DNA of 64,000 nt from Symsagittifera roscoffensis (lineage: Eukaryota > Xenacoelomorpha > Acoela > Convolutidae). This document shows, one piece after another, positions 45,985 to 57,388 of this stretch (its first letter is position 1; every line of letters starts with the position of its first letter). The notes under the pieces were generated by a model. The model ran no database searches and was not told the DNA's origin. It worked only from the letters and a program-made list of their open reading frames with translations. The DNA lies in NCBI RefSeq assembly GCF_963678635.1, contig NC_087068.1, positions 30,754,318 to 30,818,317 on the forward strand, written 5' to 3'. Both the position numbers and the translations under genes were made by a program.

Positions 45985-48935
45985 TCAAAAGTATCATAGT
46001 AACCGAGGTTACAGTCAGGAGTCCCTTCATCACGTATTCCAGTCAAAATCCTTGGAATTTTCTATATATGGAAGTGATAATGATAAAAGAAGATGACAAA
46101 AATTGATGTATCTATAACTAAAACCGATGCGGGTTAGGTTTCTTCAATAAGAACACGCAACTCGACGCGAGAAAATATAATATACAAGTGTTACAATTTA
46201 AAAAAATTCGTCGAAAGTTGTTTTGTCATTTATTGTTCCGAGTGCGCAAGCGGCGTTCGCAATCTGTATTGCCAGGGGGATTCTCTGTTTTAAAAAGCTG
46301 CCTGCTCTGGGTTCCTCAGTGCATATGCTTAGGTTCTTACAAAGATTGCTCAAAAAAAATCTGTGCTGGGGCCGGCGCGCCCCGAATCTCAAAAGCTAGC
46401 GGTTGAAAAAGATACCAATCATCTACTAGATCTTTATACTTGACATTTTGTCGCTCTTCCGTTTCAGCAGCAGCCGTACCAGGGTTACAAACAGACCAGA
46501 CCCGGCATTAATCCTACAAGGAGCTAAAGAGTCTACTAACGTTACGTCCCACAAAAGCTGCTTACCAACAGCCCATGGAACGAGCGTCAAACCGTCTGGT
46601 CGCTTCTGATCGGTCCTGTAGAGATGTCTTGGTTCTATAACAGACGGAATGTGAGAAGAAGATATACTCTGTTTCATAAGAGCATTCAGGTTTGAATGCC
46701 TAGAGAATCTCGCTGCACTTTTGAGGCACGAAAGACCATGCCAACCAAATTCGGTAATGTCTTTCCCGCACACGCATTTATGCCGTTTGCATATTTTTGA
46801 GCCTAATCGAAGTCCTATCGTGATTCTGAGTCGTTGGTTCGACAGTTTTAACCTTAAATTTTTGCACGTGATGACGTTCAACCATTGGGAGCCAAATCTA
46901 TCTTGGAACGCGTTAAATATTTTGACGTCCGTTGGTTCCAGTCGTAAAATCAAGTCCGTAATTTCGCTGTCAAAAGTTGGCTCTGTCCATTTTTTTCGAA
47001 TTTCATTTTCCGGAACCATGTCAATTTTTCCAAGTTCAAACAACCGTTTAATCATAGGTTCCATCCACATGCTCCAAACCAAAGATTTCGCTCAAGGAAT
47101 TATTTTTTGCTTTTACTGCTGAGGCTAAGAAAGCGGGTAAAGCGAGTAGACGACCGGAAGAAACGCTCAAGCCACTTTTGGCTGCCGGGAAAACTACTTG
47201 AGAAAACTGGTTTTCCAATTAGTGACCTTGCATAACGAAATTTTTAGTAATTTGTCGTAGCGTTCCGAAAAGCCAATTTGCAAAAAACAAGGGCTCGTAC
47301 GCAAAAAGTGGAAATTAGGCATGCTAAAGCAATTTTTCAGGAGGTAAAAAGCATAATGGGCGTCTAGTTTGTCAATGACATCTGAGATTTTTTCAAGCTC
47401 CTTAATTTTTTCGTCGAGCAATTCTTTTCGGCAAAGTTTGCTGATTGGAGATCCTAAAATGAGGAGTTTTTCTTTTGTTTTTATTTTCATTTTGGAGCAT
47501 ATTTTCGAAATTGTGTTAAAATTGAATTATACTGTAAACTCGTAGTCGGTCCCAAAAAACAAATTTCGCTCTTCTCAGTATTCAAGCTCAGGCAGTTAAT
47601 TTGTTCCAATTTCAGAATGTTTTTAAGGTCCCGGAGTACTACCTTATAGTCGTCGGCTTTAATTCCATCATCTAAAAACCAGATGTTAATTTTTGACTCC
47701 AACTGTTTGACTAGTTTCTGAAAAAGGGGTGGGGTTTCAGAATCACCTTGCTGAGTTCCGTTTTCTGACATTATGACAGAGCTTCCGTAAAAAAGGTAAC
47801 TACTTTTACTATACGCGCAATAGGTGTAATTATAAAAATCGGGGCGATTTGAATAAACATGATTCAGCATTGCTTCTCTTCTATTTAGAGAGTTAAAGCC
47901 ACTCTTGAATCTAGTTTTAAAAAAAAACAGTGCATTTTGGATTGTCAACGCATTCAAATAGGTTTCGAAACGGAGTGTGCAGCTATTTCTGCTCCTTGTT
48001 TGGTACAGCATCCTACCTGTAAGTTTCCGAAAAGTTTTGTCGCTCGGAGAGGGACTCGCTTCCAGCGCATTTAGACGCGATAAGTCTCAGCGTGTTGCCT
48101 ATGGCAATCGGTCTCAACCCTCCGTCTATCTTTATAAGGGCGATAAGATTTGCGCCGAAAAACAAAGGTCTTAGGGGTTCGGGTATTTTGCCATCTCCAA
48201 TGAGGTTTATCAGCTTAGTAAGCGATTTCAGAAAGTTAAGTCCTGCACTGCCATTTAATTTACTAACAAAGTCTTTAAAAATTTGAGGAACTAATTTATC
48301 AGGACTTGCTGTTGATCCGTTCAGAAAAGACATTATCGCTTTTTATCGGTCGAATTTGGTTACGAAAAAACTATTTAAATTTTCTGGATTTGGAGCTGCA
48401 ACTTTGGCTTGCTGGGGGTGCTTAGACAACAATTTTTGATAGCTATCTGTTGAAAAAGAAGCAATTTTGTCATCCGAAGCAGCAAACCTTATACCTCCCT
48501 TTATATTTTCTTCATCGAGCTTACTACTAACTAGCTTTATTCTTTGCTCGAGGTCACTCAGAGGCGGGCTTGAAACTTGCGGTTGCGGTTTTGGAAGTGA
48601 CACGTCATTTGCTCGAACTGTTTTAATTATCAAAGAGCGCATGCTTGTGGTCTGTTTGCGTCCCATTTTTTTCGGTTGCTAAAAAAAAACAAGAACACCG
48701 TTAAAAAAAGCCATTTTGTAATATCTTCTACATTGTAGAAGATGTCATTTATTTTGTCCGACAGTTTTTCCGCAGAGGGAACACGCAAGTCTTTTGGTTT
48801 TCTCTTGAGTACTCGAACATTTGAAATGGCTGTATCAACATAATTGTTTAGCACTAAATAATTATCTATTGTTGCTTTATCAACAGACTTTACATCAACG
48901 CATAAAAAACACTGAAACCATTGGGCTTTCATAGA
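45985..48935 (-). mobile_element. Non-LTR retrotransposon with REL-type endonuclease (copy E, nearly full length)
   Basis: Pieces in order along the minus strand: 48343-48666 (SLPKPQPQV, then IKLVSSKLDEENIKGGIRFA); 48013-48333 RT N-part (SPDKLVPQIFKDF, GGLRPIAIGNTLRLIASKCA); 47487-48011 RT core (SENGTQQGDSETPPLFQKL, then INIWFLDDGIKADD); 46426-47082 with CCHC-type knuckle (CKRHKCVCGKDITEFGWHGL, SCLKS, RFSRH) followed by RPDGLTLVPWAVGKQLLWDV. RPDG followed by WDV is the PD-(D/E)XK-like signature of restriction-type endonucleases. The RT-knuckle-REL order matches R2/R4/NeSL-type elements. It is broken by frameshifts and stops. Confidence 0.75.
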
Positions 48936-48999
48936 GTCGCTGGAGACTTATTTACCCGATTGATATTTTTTCCTCATCTGACGCAGCTCAACGGTTAAG

Positions 49000-50400
49000 A
49001 AAAAATTTTGACTGGACTTAAGGGGACTCAGCTAACCCATGATAAGCGGTTAGTGGGATTTTTATAAATCAGCAAATAAAAAAAATAAAAGACAATTAAA
49101 CTAATTTAAATTTTGAAATCGAGTTAGAAAAATCAAAAACAAGGAACAATCTCACCCAGGCTCAGTAAGTCCAGCGGTGCACCACAAGACTCTTCAAGCC
49201 AGTTCCAGTTTCTCCCTTCCCCACAGAAAGCCACTTGACAGACCTGTCTCTAAAATCTGTCAGAGGGCGCTCCACAAACAGGCACAAACATCAAACACAA
49301 CAAATCTATTTAATCAGTTTATCACAACAATTAGGCTAAAAGGTACAATTCAGCTCGAATGAAATTTTTTAATTCATCGAAAATGCTAATTCTGTCAATC
49401 TTTTTGTTATGCCAAAGTCTTTGACAATTTTCAATATCATCAGCTCCATGAAAAGTTGCTACAGACTATCATATCAGCCGGCTAATCAATCTTGTTCGCA
49501 GTAGCCTGAAAGTGAGAACTCAGCGCGTCGAATTCATGACGAAAAACCTATTTTACCGCAAAATACATCAGAGGTAACATAAGGATCTGTCCTTGGTCCA
49601 ATATTATTTTAATCTAAATCAATGACCTGCCAAATCATTACACTTTCATCGATTGCGCTGCTCTTTGCTGATAAAACTGAGTCAATTTGACTCAACATAA
49701 CAGTTAACAAAAGATTTTGACTGGATTTTAGTGGACTGAACTGACCCATGATAAGCGGTTAGTGGGAATCTTATAAATCACCAAATAACAAAATAAAAGA
49801 AAATTAAAATAATTTAAAATTTGAAACCGAATTAGAAAAATCAAAAACAAGGAACAATCTCACCCGAGCTCAGTAGGCCCAGCGGTGCACCACCAGACTC
49901 TTCAAGCCAGTTCCAGTTTCCCCCTTCCCCACAGAAAGCCACTTGACAGATCTGTCTCTAAAATCCCTCAAAAGGCGCTCCACAAACAGGCACAAACATC
50001 AAACATAACAAATCTATTTAATCAGTTTGTCACAACAATTAGGCTAAAAGTTGCAATTCAGCGCGAATGAAATTTTTAAATTCATCGAAAATGCTAATTC
50101 TGTCAATCTTTTTGTTTTGCCCAAGTTTTTGACAATTTTCAATATCATCAGCTCCTTGAAAAATTGTTACAGATCATCATATCAGCCGGCTATTCAAACT
50201 TGTTTGCAGTAACCTGAGCGTGAGAACTCAGCTGGTCGAATTCATGACGCAAAACTTACTTTACACCAAATACATCAGAGGTAACATAAGGATCTGTCCT
50301 TGGTCCAATAATGTTTTCAACCTAAATCAATGATCTGCCAAATCATTAGATTTTCATCGATTGCGCTGCTCTTCGCTAAAAAACCTGAGTCAATTTTTGA
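49000..50400 (+). repeat. 709-bp tandem duplication containing a LINE RT remnant
   Basis: Two near-identical units, about 49000-49690 and about 49709-50400, offset by 709 bp (for example GACTGGA at 49010 and 49719; GCGGTGCACCAC in both). Each contains, on the + strand, a degraded RT end: GSVLGPI, NDLPN, CAALLFADKTES (normally FADD). Small differences, including 1-bp indels, have built up between units. The short open frames of about 60 codons in each are not genes. Confidence 0.75.
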
Positions 50401-50689
50401 AGGAACTAACAATTTTGCAGGACGATCTAAATGTTGGTTGCGTTGGAGCACTCAAAACCCTCTCATTTACAACCACGAGAAAAGCTCAGTAGTTGAACTT
50501 GAAAATGATTATCGACATAAATGGTTTTATGCTTGGCGACAAAATGCTTGTAAAAAAATCTGGGAAGTTCAGTTCAGTTCAGCTGTTTTCTGATCTTTTA
50601 GGCGTCTTTGTCGCCTCTATCGATCAGCTCTACATATGATGTACTCCTGTTCGATGAAAAAAAAATTCAATTAAGAAATGAAATGTGGT

Positions 50690-51420
50690 CAAGACATACG
50701 AAGAAAAAGTTAGCTGTGTGAGGGCTCAAGCACACAGATGGCGTTGCCACGTTGCACAGCGATGCCAAGTCGTTGTCTTAAAATTAGAAAACTGCGTTTT
50801 TCATGAGTTTTTGCATCAATGCGGCGGAAGAATTCTTTCAAAAAGTTATAGCTGGTTTCACCTATACCTCCAAGGGTGTCGATTGCAACAGGTTCAAAAT
50901 ACTGAGGGTTTCCAGCTGGCTATAATTGTTGCATTTTCTATCCTCTGCTATGTTGGCGATGACTGGGCCTTCTTGTTTTCCTGAGGAGATATTGGATGCC
51001 GAGAGTCTGTTGACGCATGTAATTTACCAGGCAATGGGCTTGCCACGATGCCAGGGTGTCAAGGTGGTGCCGTTCCGTCGGCGTCCGTCATCACGGAGAA
51101 GGCCAGTAGGTTCAACTGTGACGGGAATTTGAGCGGTTTTCAAGGCGTCACGGATAACTTCATTGCATATGATGTGTGTCGTGAACCTTGAGGTGATTCG
51201 CGGGCAAACCAAGGCACGCGTGCCGTAGGAGTCGAGAGCGGTGCCACACACACATCTGTGTTTTGTGGATACAGGGGCGCCCAATCTGATGCCTTAGGCG
51301 ATGCGGAACTAGTCATCTTGGAGACAGAGACCAAGAGGATTGGAAGGAAGGGCATTGAGCCAATCTCCTGCTCCTGTGCAGTTGACCCTTGTAGGCGAGC
51401 GAAGATCAGTTGCAGATTGC
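50690..51420 (-). mobile_element. Non-LTR retrotransposon fragment, REL type (copy F)
   Basis: Minus-strand pieces: GAGDWLNALPSNPLGLCL, then RLGAPVSTKHRCVCGTALDS, then LVCPRITSRF (knuckle), IPVTVEPTGL, RRRNGTTLTPWHRGKPIAW (REL region; the usual RPDG reads RRNG), and the C-terminus FEPVAIDTLGGIGETSYNFL, then LILRQRLGIAVQRGNA. It is frameshifted between the blocks and belongs to a different subfamily from copy E. Confidence 0.65.
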
Positions 51421-51689
51421 TCGATAAGAACTCCGAGATTGTTTTTCGAGATTTGATTAGTCCATTAGTCCACTTTTCGATTAATTCGTCTCAAATTTAT
51501 CAATGCCGCTTTTCTTCCAATATTATTGTTCTTGGAAGCGTTCAAAATCTTCGAGTCAATAACTTCTCCTGGCAACATATTCTATTCTGTAACTGATCTA
51601 ATGGTAAAAAAAATTTTCGCAATTCGAGGTTGGCCTTCTTTGTTATCTTTTTCTATTGTTTTTCCTTGTGTCACGATTATTCATTTCGA

Positions 51690-53760
51690 AAGGTTGTAAC
51701 CTATTTTGAACATTTCGATCCTTGTTCGTCGCCTTCTGCGGTATTTAAGTGACGGTAGGTCTTGTTTCTTTAATCTAACATTGTAGCGTAGTGTTTGCAG
51801 CCCTTGTACCATTCGCGTCGCTCGCTTTTTAATTTTTGCAAAGATATGAGAATCGAAGGAGAGTATACTATCGATGATCACCCCCAAAGTCTTTTCTTCG
51901 CCTACTGTTTCACGCTGCTTATTGCTAAGTTCATTTAATCTTAATTTACGATTTAATCTTCCCTTTGAGATTATCCCATATACATATACCCACATTTTGA
52001 AAAATTATAAAAAATGTGAATTCGAAGGTTTTCAGAACTATGTCCATCGTCAGGTTAATAAAAATGACGATGGTGTTTGAACTAAGTCCGTCGTCAGGTT
52101 AATAAAATTGACGATGGTGATTGCACATTTATCTTCATTGAAATGCAAAATACTATTTTTGACCATTCTTCCGGTTTTCTTAAATCTTCTTTCAGCAATT
52201 AAACATCTTTGTCACTGTTAAATTCTCTGAACAGTTTTGCATCGTCTGCAAACAAATACAATGTTTTGATTTAACTGTGTTTGGCATTGAATTTATTTAT
52301 ATTACAAACAAGACAGGTCCCAGTACAGATCTCTGGGGAATTCCACTCAGACCATCTTTCCATCCAGTCGTTTATTGCAACTCTTTGTCGTCTTGTTGAT
52401 GAAAACGCGTTTTCTATTTTATTCCATATTTGTTTAGGATTCCTATCAGTCTTTTGTGCAGAACCGAGTCGAACGTTTTCGTTAAATCCACTTAGATAAC
52501 ATCCATTTCTCGTCGATTATCTATTGTTTTCTTGAAGCCATCCAGCACTCTCAGTAGTTTTACCCAATGATCTACCGGGCAGGAAACCAAACTGTTCATT
52601 TCCAAAAATTTCATTTTTTTTTAGATGTTCCATAAGATGGGCTTCAAATTTTTTCTCAAATTTTTACCAGTTTATTGATGTTAAGCTTACTGAACGATAG
52701 TTGTCAGCTAACAAATTTTTTCCTTTTTTGGAAGATGTAGGCTATGTGAGCAAGTTTCCAGTCTTCAAGTAGCTTTGTATCGTCCCAAAATTTGTTTAAA
52801 ATTTTTGTTGGATTTTGAGTCAAGAAATCGCTCATTTCGAATGATCAAGAAAATGAGTCAAGAAAACTCTCATATCAAATGCATCCCTAAATGCTTCTAG
52901 AAACTTGAATTCTTTGCTCTCCTTGTCCATGGTTGTACTGCAATCATCCCAGTTGATTGATGGAAAGTTTGTGTCGCCCAAGATTACAGTATAATCCTTT
53001 ACACCTTTTTCGCATAATTCTCTGATTGATTGGCACAAGCAATTGTTATTCATTTTTGGTGAATTTGGGCTCCGGTTGGCAACTGCCAAAAATGTAAATT
53101 TCCGATCAATAGCAATGTCACATAACATCATTATTTGTAACTCGTTCGGGTTTTGTCTAATGCAGTAGTCTATGTTTTTTTAACGAAAATTGAAATTCCT
53201 CGCCCGATGTTTATTGACTCAATGTTAGAGTTGTCAATTTTTTATCAAGCTGGATTCCGCTCATTTTTTGAAGTTTGCGGTTTTGCTTCTACAAGAGCAA
53301 TGAAATCTGGTGGGTTCTTTTTATCTTCAATTAATTTGATCAATTCCTGTTGTTCCATTTGCGTTAGAATGTCAATATTTGTGTACCAGAAATTTCTGAT
53401 TTTTGCAGTGGCTTCGTTCAATTTTGTTTATTTTAAAAATATTTTGTTCAGTATTGAAGGAAACCAGCAAGGGTCTGTTTATATCCTCAATGGTTTTTCT
53501 ACCGAGTCGGATCGTTTTCAAAATTTGTTCATCTTACAGATCGATACTTGATAAAAACTATTCAACTATTTTCTCATCTTTTTCTCCTTGATTCACTGTC
53601 AGTAGCTGCGCTCTCTTTGGCTTTGTAGATCACAATGTTCTTTTTTCTTCGGTTTTCTTCAGTTTCTTTTCTCTTTTGTTCTTCTGTTGCTTCTATGATG
53701 ATCTCTTTTAAAGGTTCCATTTTCCGATTTCCAAACTCCTTTCTGTTCATCACCTGCTAT
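51690..53760 (-). mobile_element. APE-type LINE (CR1/L2-like), decayed, with endonuclease
   Basis: Read 5' to 3' on the minus strand: ORF1 tail (KKNIVIYKAKESAATDSE), endonuclease (NIDILTQMEQQELIKLIEDK, PPDFIALVEAKPQ, IGRGISIFVKK, ANRSPNSP, YTVILGDTNFPSINWDD), RT (GLSGIPQRSVLGPVLFVI, YLFADDAKLF) and a C-terminal part (KTLGVIIDSILSFDSHIFAK, then LPSLKYRRRRRTRIEMFKI). Many stops. A 44-bp direct repeat around CGTCAGGTTAATAAAA is present at 52048 and 52092. Confidence 0.7.
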
Positions 53761-53904
53761 GAAACTATGGTCCTGCTATGAAACTATTCAGAGCTCATTC
53801 AGCATGTTTTTCATGTTATCCATAGCTGTGTCGAGATCTGCTCATATTTTTTTGGTCGAATGATCGATTCCATTTTTCTCTTCCTCGCTGATCAGTTGCT
53901 TCAC

Positions 53905-54150
53905 GGATGGACAGCAAGCTGTGCAACACCAGAAAGCAGTAGTTTGGCAAATGTACTAACATATGTACTGGTAAAGAATGTCGGTCCCACGATGAACGAA
54001 AATCTAAATTGGAGCGGCCACGTGAAATACCGAATCGAAAAAGCAAGGAAATCATTTTTTCTCCTGCGACGAAGCACTTCACCGCTACTATCGATTAAAT
54101 CAAAAGTAGATTTGGACAGAGCCGTATTATACAGAGCCTTGCAACTCTGA
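53905..54150 (+). mobile_element. LINE RT C-terminal fragment
   Basis: Plus-strand frame: VGPTMNENLNWSGHVKYRIE, KARKSFFLLRRSTS, LSIKSKVDLDRAVLY. This matches the region following the RT active site in CR1/I-type LINEs (normally LGI..D.NLNW). It is oriented opposite to the adjoining LINE at 51690-53760. Confidence 0.55.
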
Positions 54151-54359
54151 TCCTTACCGATATTAATCAAACTCAAAAAAAGGAAAAACCAAAAAAAAAG
54201 AAGAAATTTTAACAAATCTCTGTGGTAACATCACAACCGAAAAAAATTGATCAGGGCTGATTTTTGGAATCCCACCAAGCACAATTGATATATGTACACG
54301 TAAACTGGTTATCTGTAGCGCTAAATCGGCTGCCAAGAGGTTTCGATGAAATAATTTCA

Positions 54360-54450
54360 GATGAGAAGTGTCCCGTTAACAAAGTTGCTTACCAGAAAAA
54401 ATGTCTAGAACCCAATAACAAAATCCTAGTTTATCGCAAGGATAAAAACT
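54360..54450. repeat. Class i repeat 3' end
   Basis: CCGTTAACAAAGTTGCTTACC, then AGAAAAAATGTCTAGAACCC, then CTAGTTTATCGCAAGGATAA, the class i terminus, without its 5' part. Confidence 0.45.
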
Positions 54451-54849
54451 TTAATTCATAATTTTTGAAGTTAAAACTCAGGATTCAAACTCTTTTTTTT
54501 TGCAAAATAGACAAAATTGTAGACGATCAAGGGAAAAAATTAAACATGCGTCTTATTGAATATATCATAAATTTAAACAACCAATCAAAATCATGCAACT
54601 GTGATTACCTCATATCTTATTTGATCAATGAAATTTTTTTAAAACTATTTCTGAATGTTCTTAGTTTTGGTATTCTTTTCGAAAACCTTGATTGTTACCG
54701 ATAGTTTTTTTCCTAAATCCCACAATCTATTCTTTGAAAAAAATTTTATGGTTAATTTTCGGCCCTGGAATCTTCGCGCGTGTTGATTTTCGGCATTTTC
54801 CTCCAGATTTTCGAAAGCCTCTTATGTGAGTTTTTTTTAATGATGCCGG

Positions 54850-56430
54850 TTTGGTCTATAATCTCTTGGTTTCAACTCACCAGTTCTACAACGCTTTTTC
54901 CCACATTCTCGCAAATGCTGTCCTACTGAGGAGTCCTTTTTGCAATGTTCATCAACACTCGTGGCTTAGGGACTTCCTAACTTTTGGTTTAAACGCCGCT
55001 TTGAACTTCAGTTCACGTGCTGAAGATGAGTGAGTCATGGCAAGCATCTTTGATTTTCTAGTGCTGAAAAGTGTTTTCTGCCCCGGAAATTTAGCGCAAA
55101 TCGTCAGCTAGTAGTTGTGATGGGTTGCTACAATATGAACAGGTCAAAACCGGGGGCGAGTCGATCGACCACTTCTTGTTTACCTTCTTTGATACTAGAA
55201 CCGCGGATTTTTTTTTACCTCCAATGGGCTTTTTGAGAGTTTTGACTACTATCTGCTCTGACTAATTTTCCGAATGCTGATTTTTAATCCAATGTTTCCG
55301 GGTTACCTCTATGCATTGCCAAAAATTCTCCATGATGAGCTACTTCTAAAAACCAATGTATCGTCTTTTTTGTGAGTTTTTGTTTATACTGTTAGAAGGC
55401 ACAGCTTCTGAAATTATAATTAGGCCCTATATGGGTTGGTTTTAGGTACCATCTATATGTTAATTGTTTTGGTTAATCAACGCTTACATTAAAGTCCAGG
55501 AAGACCAAAAAAAATGTTCTTATCTACTTTTTTTAAAGAAAAATGCAAATTTAGATGAATTTAATTGCAGCCTCAAAGGCTGGACTTGTTTTGCCCTTCA
55601 TACTTATCTTAGAAAAGATTTAACAACCGTCTAGGACCGATCGGTTTGCTGTTGTCTCATGAATATCTTGCAAAACCAGATTTTTCTTAGCGAATATCCC
55701 ATAGTGGATTTCGGCATATTACCCCATTTAACAATTTACGAATACAAGTGGACTACGCATTCCACCCCCTAGCTCAGTACGTCGCTTTTTCAGACAATCT
55801 TTTATGGATGACTCTATCATATTCTATTTTAACAACGTCGAAATTAGTACTTTTTTGATTAATGCAGGTTTGTTTTCTGTGAGACATAAATTGGAAAAAA
55901 AACTACTGCAACGAAAACACCCAATGCTTGATCGTCTTGATTTACATATTTTAAACAATTTTTGATTATAATGAAATTTACTCGCAGCCGAGTTTACCAA
56001 CTGTTTCATAGTTTTACGAGACATATCAAGAGAATTGGTTTGCTCATACCGTCTCTAATTGAATATATCATTAGATGCATATGGGGGGACATTAGTGCGG
56101 GACATTAGTGTACAGCAACTTTACACCAATGGAATATTTGATCTCTTCAATGTCCAGTTTCGTTTTCTTTCAAATTTTCAAATATTTTGCCAATGATTTG
56201 CTCATATGGTCATAGGAGCTAACAGATAAAAAAAGTACAGGAAGAATTGCTGTGCCTGAAGTTTGCACTTTTGCTAGTCCATAATCCTAAAATCTTAGAC
56301 AGCTACTCCTTTTTTGGTCATTTAGGTGTTCAGATTGCAATGAAAATTCTAGTTTCTTCTCATATGTCTCCTCCTTTGTCACACAAAAACCTACACCTTT
56401 ATCAACTGGCACAGCCGATGAACCAATAAC
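54850..56430 (-). mobile_element. Second Penelope-like element, heavily decayed
   Basis: Minus-strand pieces: AVPVDKGVGFCVTKEETYEK (at 56341-56418; compare VPFDKGAGYC in the other copy), YGLAKVQTSGTAI, SSYDHMSKSLAKYLK, KLLYTNVP (motif A region), TMKQLVNSAASKFHYNQK and, near 54890-54960, KDSSVGQHLRECG from the C-terminal GIY-YIG domain. Frames shift repeatedly. No PHD insertion can be recognised in this copy, but the motif B-C interval is too damaged to be sure. Confidence 0.6.
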
Positions 56431-56439
56431 TTTTAAATA

Positions 56440-57388
56440 ACTTCTAGTTTTTCTATTCTTTGTCCAACCGTTTCTGTTTACGTTTTTTGCCTATTTATTT
56501 GCAATTGTTCAATTTCGCACAAAGTTTCTCCAGGTTTTCTATTTTACAAGATTTCAGGTAAAAATTAATTAATATCAACAAGGAAACGAATCTCCACGAA
56601 CTTGCCTCAGACCGAATATATTTTTACTTTAAATGGGTGCGGCAAGCTTAATTTGGCCATGATTTGCGCATGTATTAGTTTAAGATTGAAAGGCTCTGTA
56701 GCCATTGGCTCGATGGCCAAAGACAGCGTCTCATGAGCTTTTACGCCTCAAATTGTCAAAGCCAATTCGTGGGGTTTTGGACATGAAACTTAAGGATCGT
56801 TCACTTTAAAGACTGCTACAAGAATAATCCCATTCTATAGAAAAAATAAAGAAAGCCACCATGGTCAGGTTTATTAAAAGCTGACACATGTGAACGGCCC
56901 TACAAATCTCCAATTATTCTTAGTTCTTGTAAGACAAAATGCATTTGGTCAGATGGATCAACCTAAAATTCGAATTATCTCAGGAAAATTGGACATTGTC
57001 GGCTCAAGTAAAACAATTCAATAGCTCAAAATAAAATGAAAACAACTCCGGAATTAATTCCAGTAATGCAAGTGATTTAGATAACTGGCAAGCAAAAAGT
57101 ACTCAAAAAATTTTCCCAAAGAGCTTTCCCACTCAAGCAATTCTTTAGTCTAATTGAACTTCCGGCTTTTATCGACAGCTTTCCTGAACCCTTTGTTGAT
57201 TTCTCCGAGCATTGGCAACTCTACTCAAGTACCTATTTTCTATTCAGGCCAAATGCTAATAGCAATTGAACTCAACTGTGATTTTTCTAGCGTGTTTCCC
57301 GCAATTGTAACATCGGCTGTTCCGAACTTGATTTCTGATGTTCAGTTAATGCGAGAAAACTGTGAATGACAGGCCTAATTTGAAACTA
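56440..57388. other. Unassigned sequence left of the Tc1/mariner element
   Basis: No recognisable domain on either strand. A short frame at 57154-57369 has no features supporting a gene. Ends at the TA target site at 57387. Confidence 0.4.
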
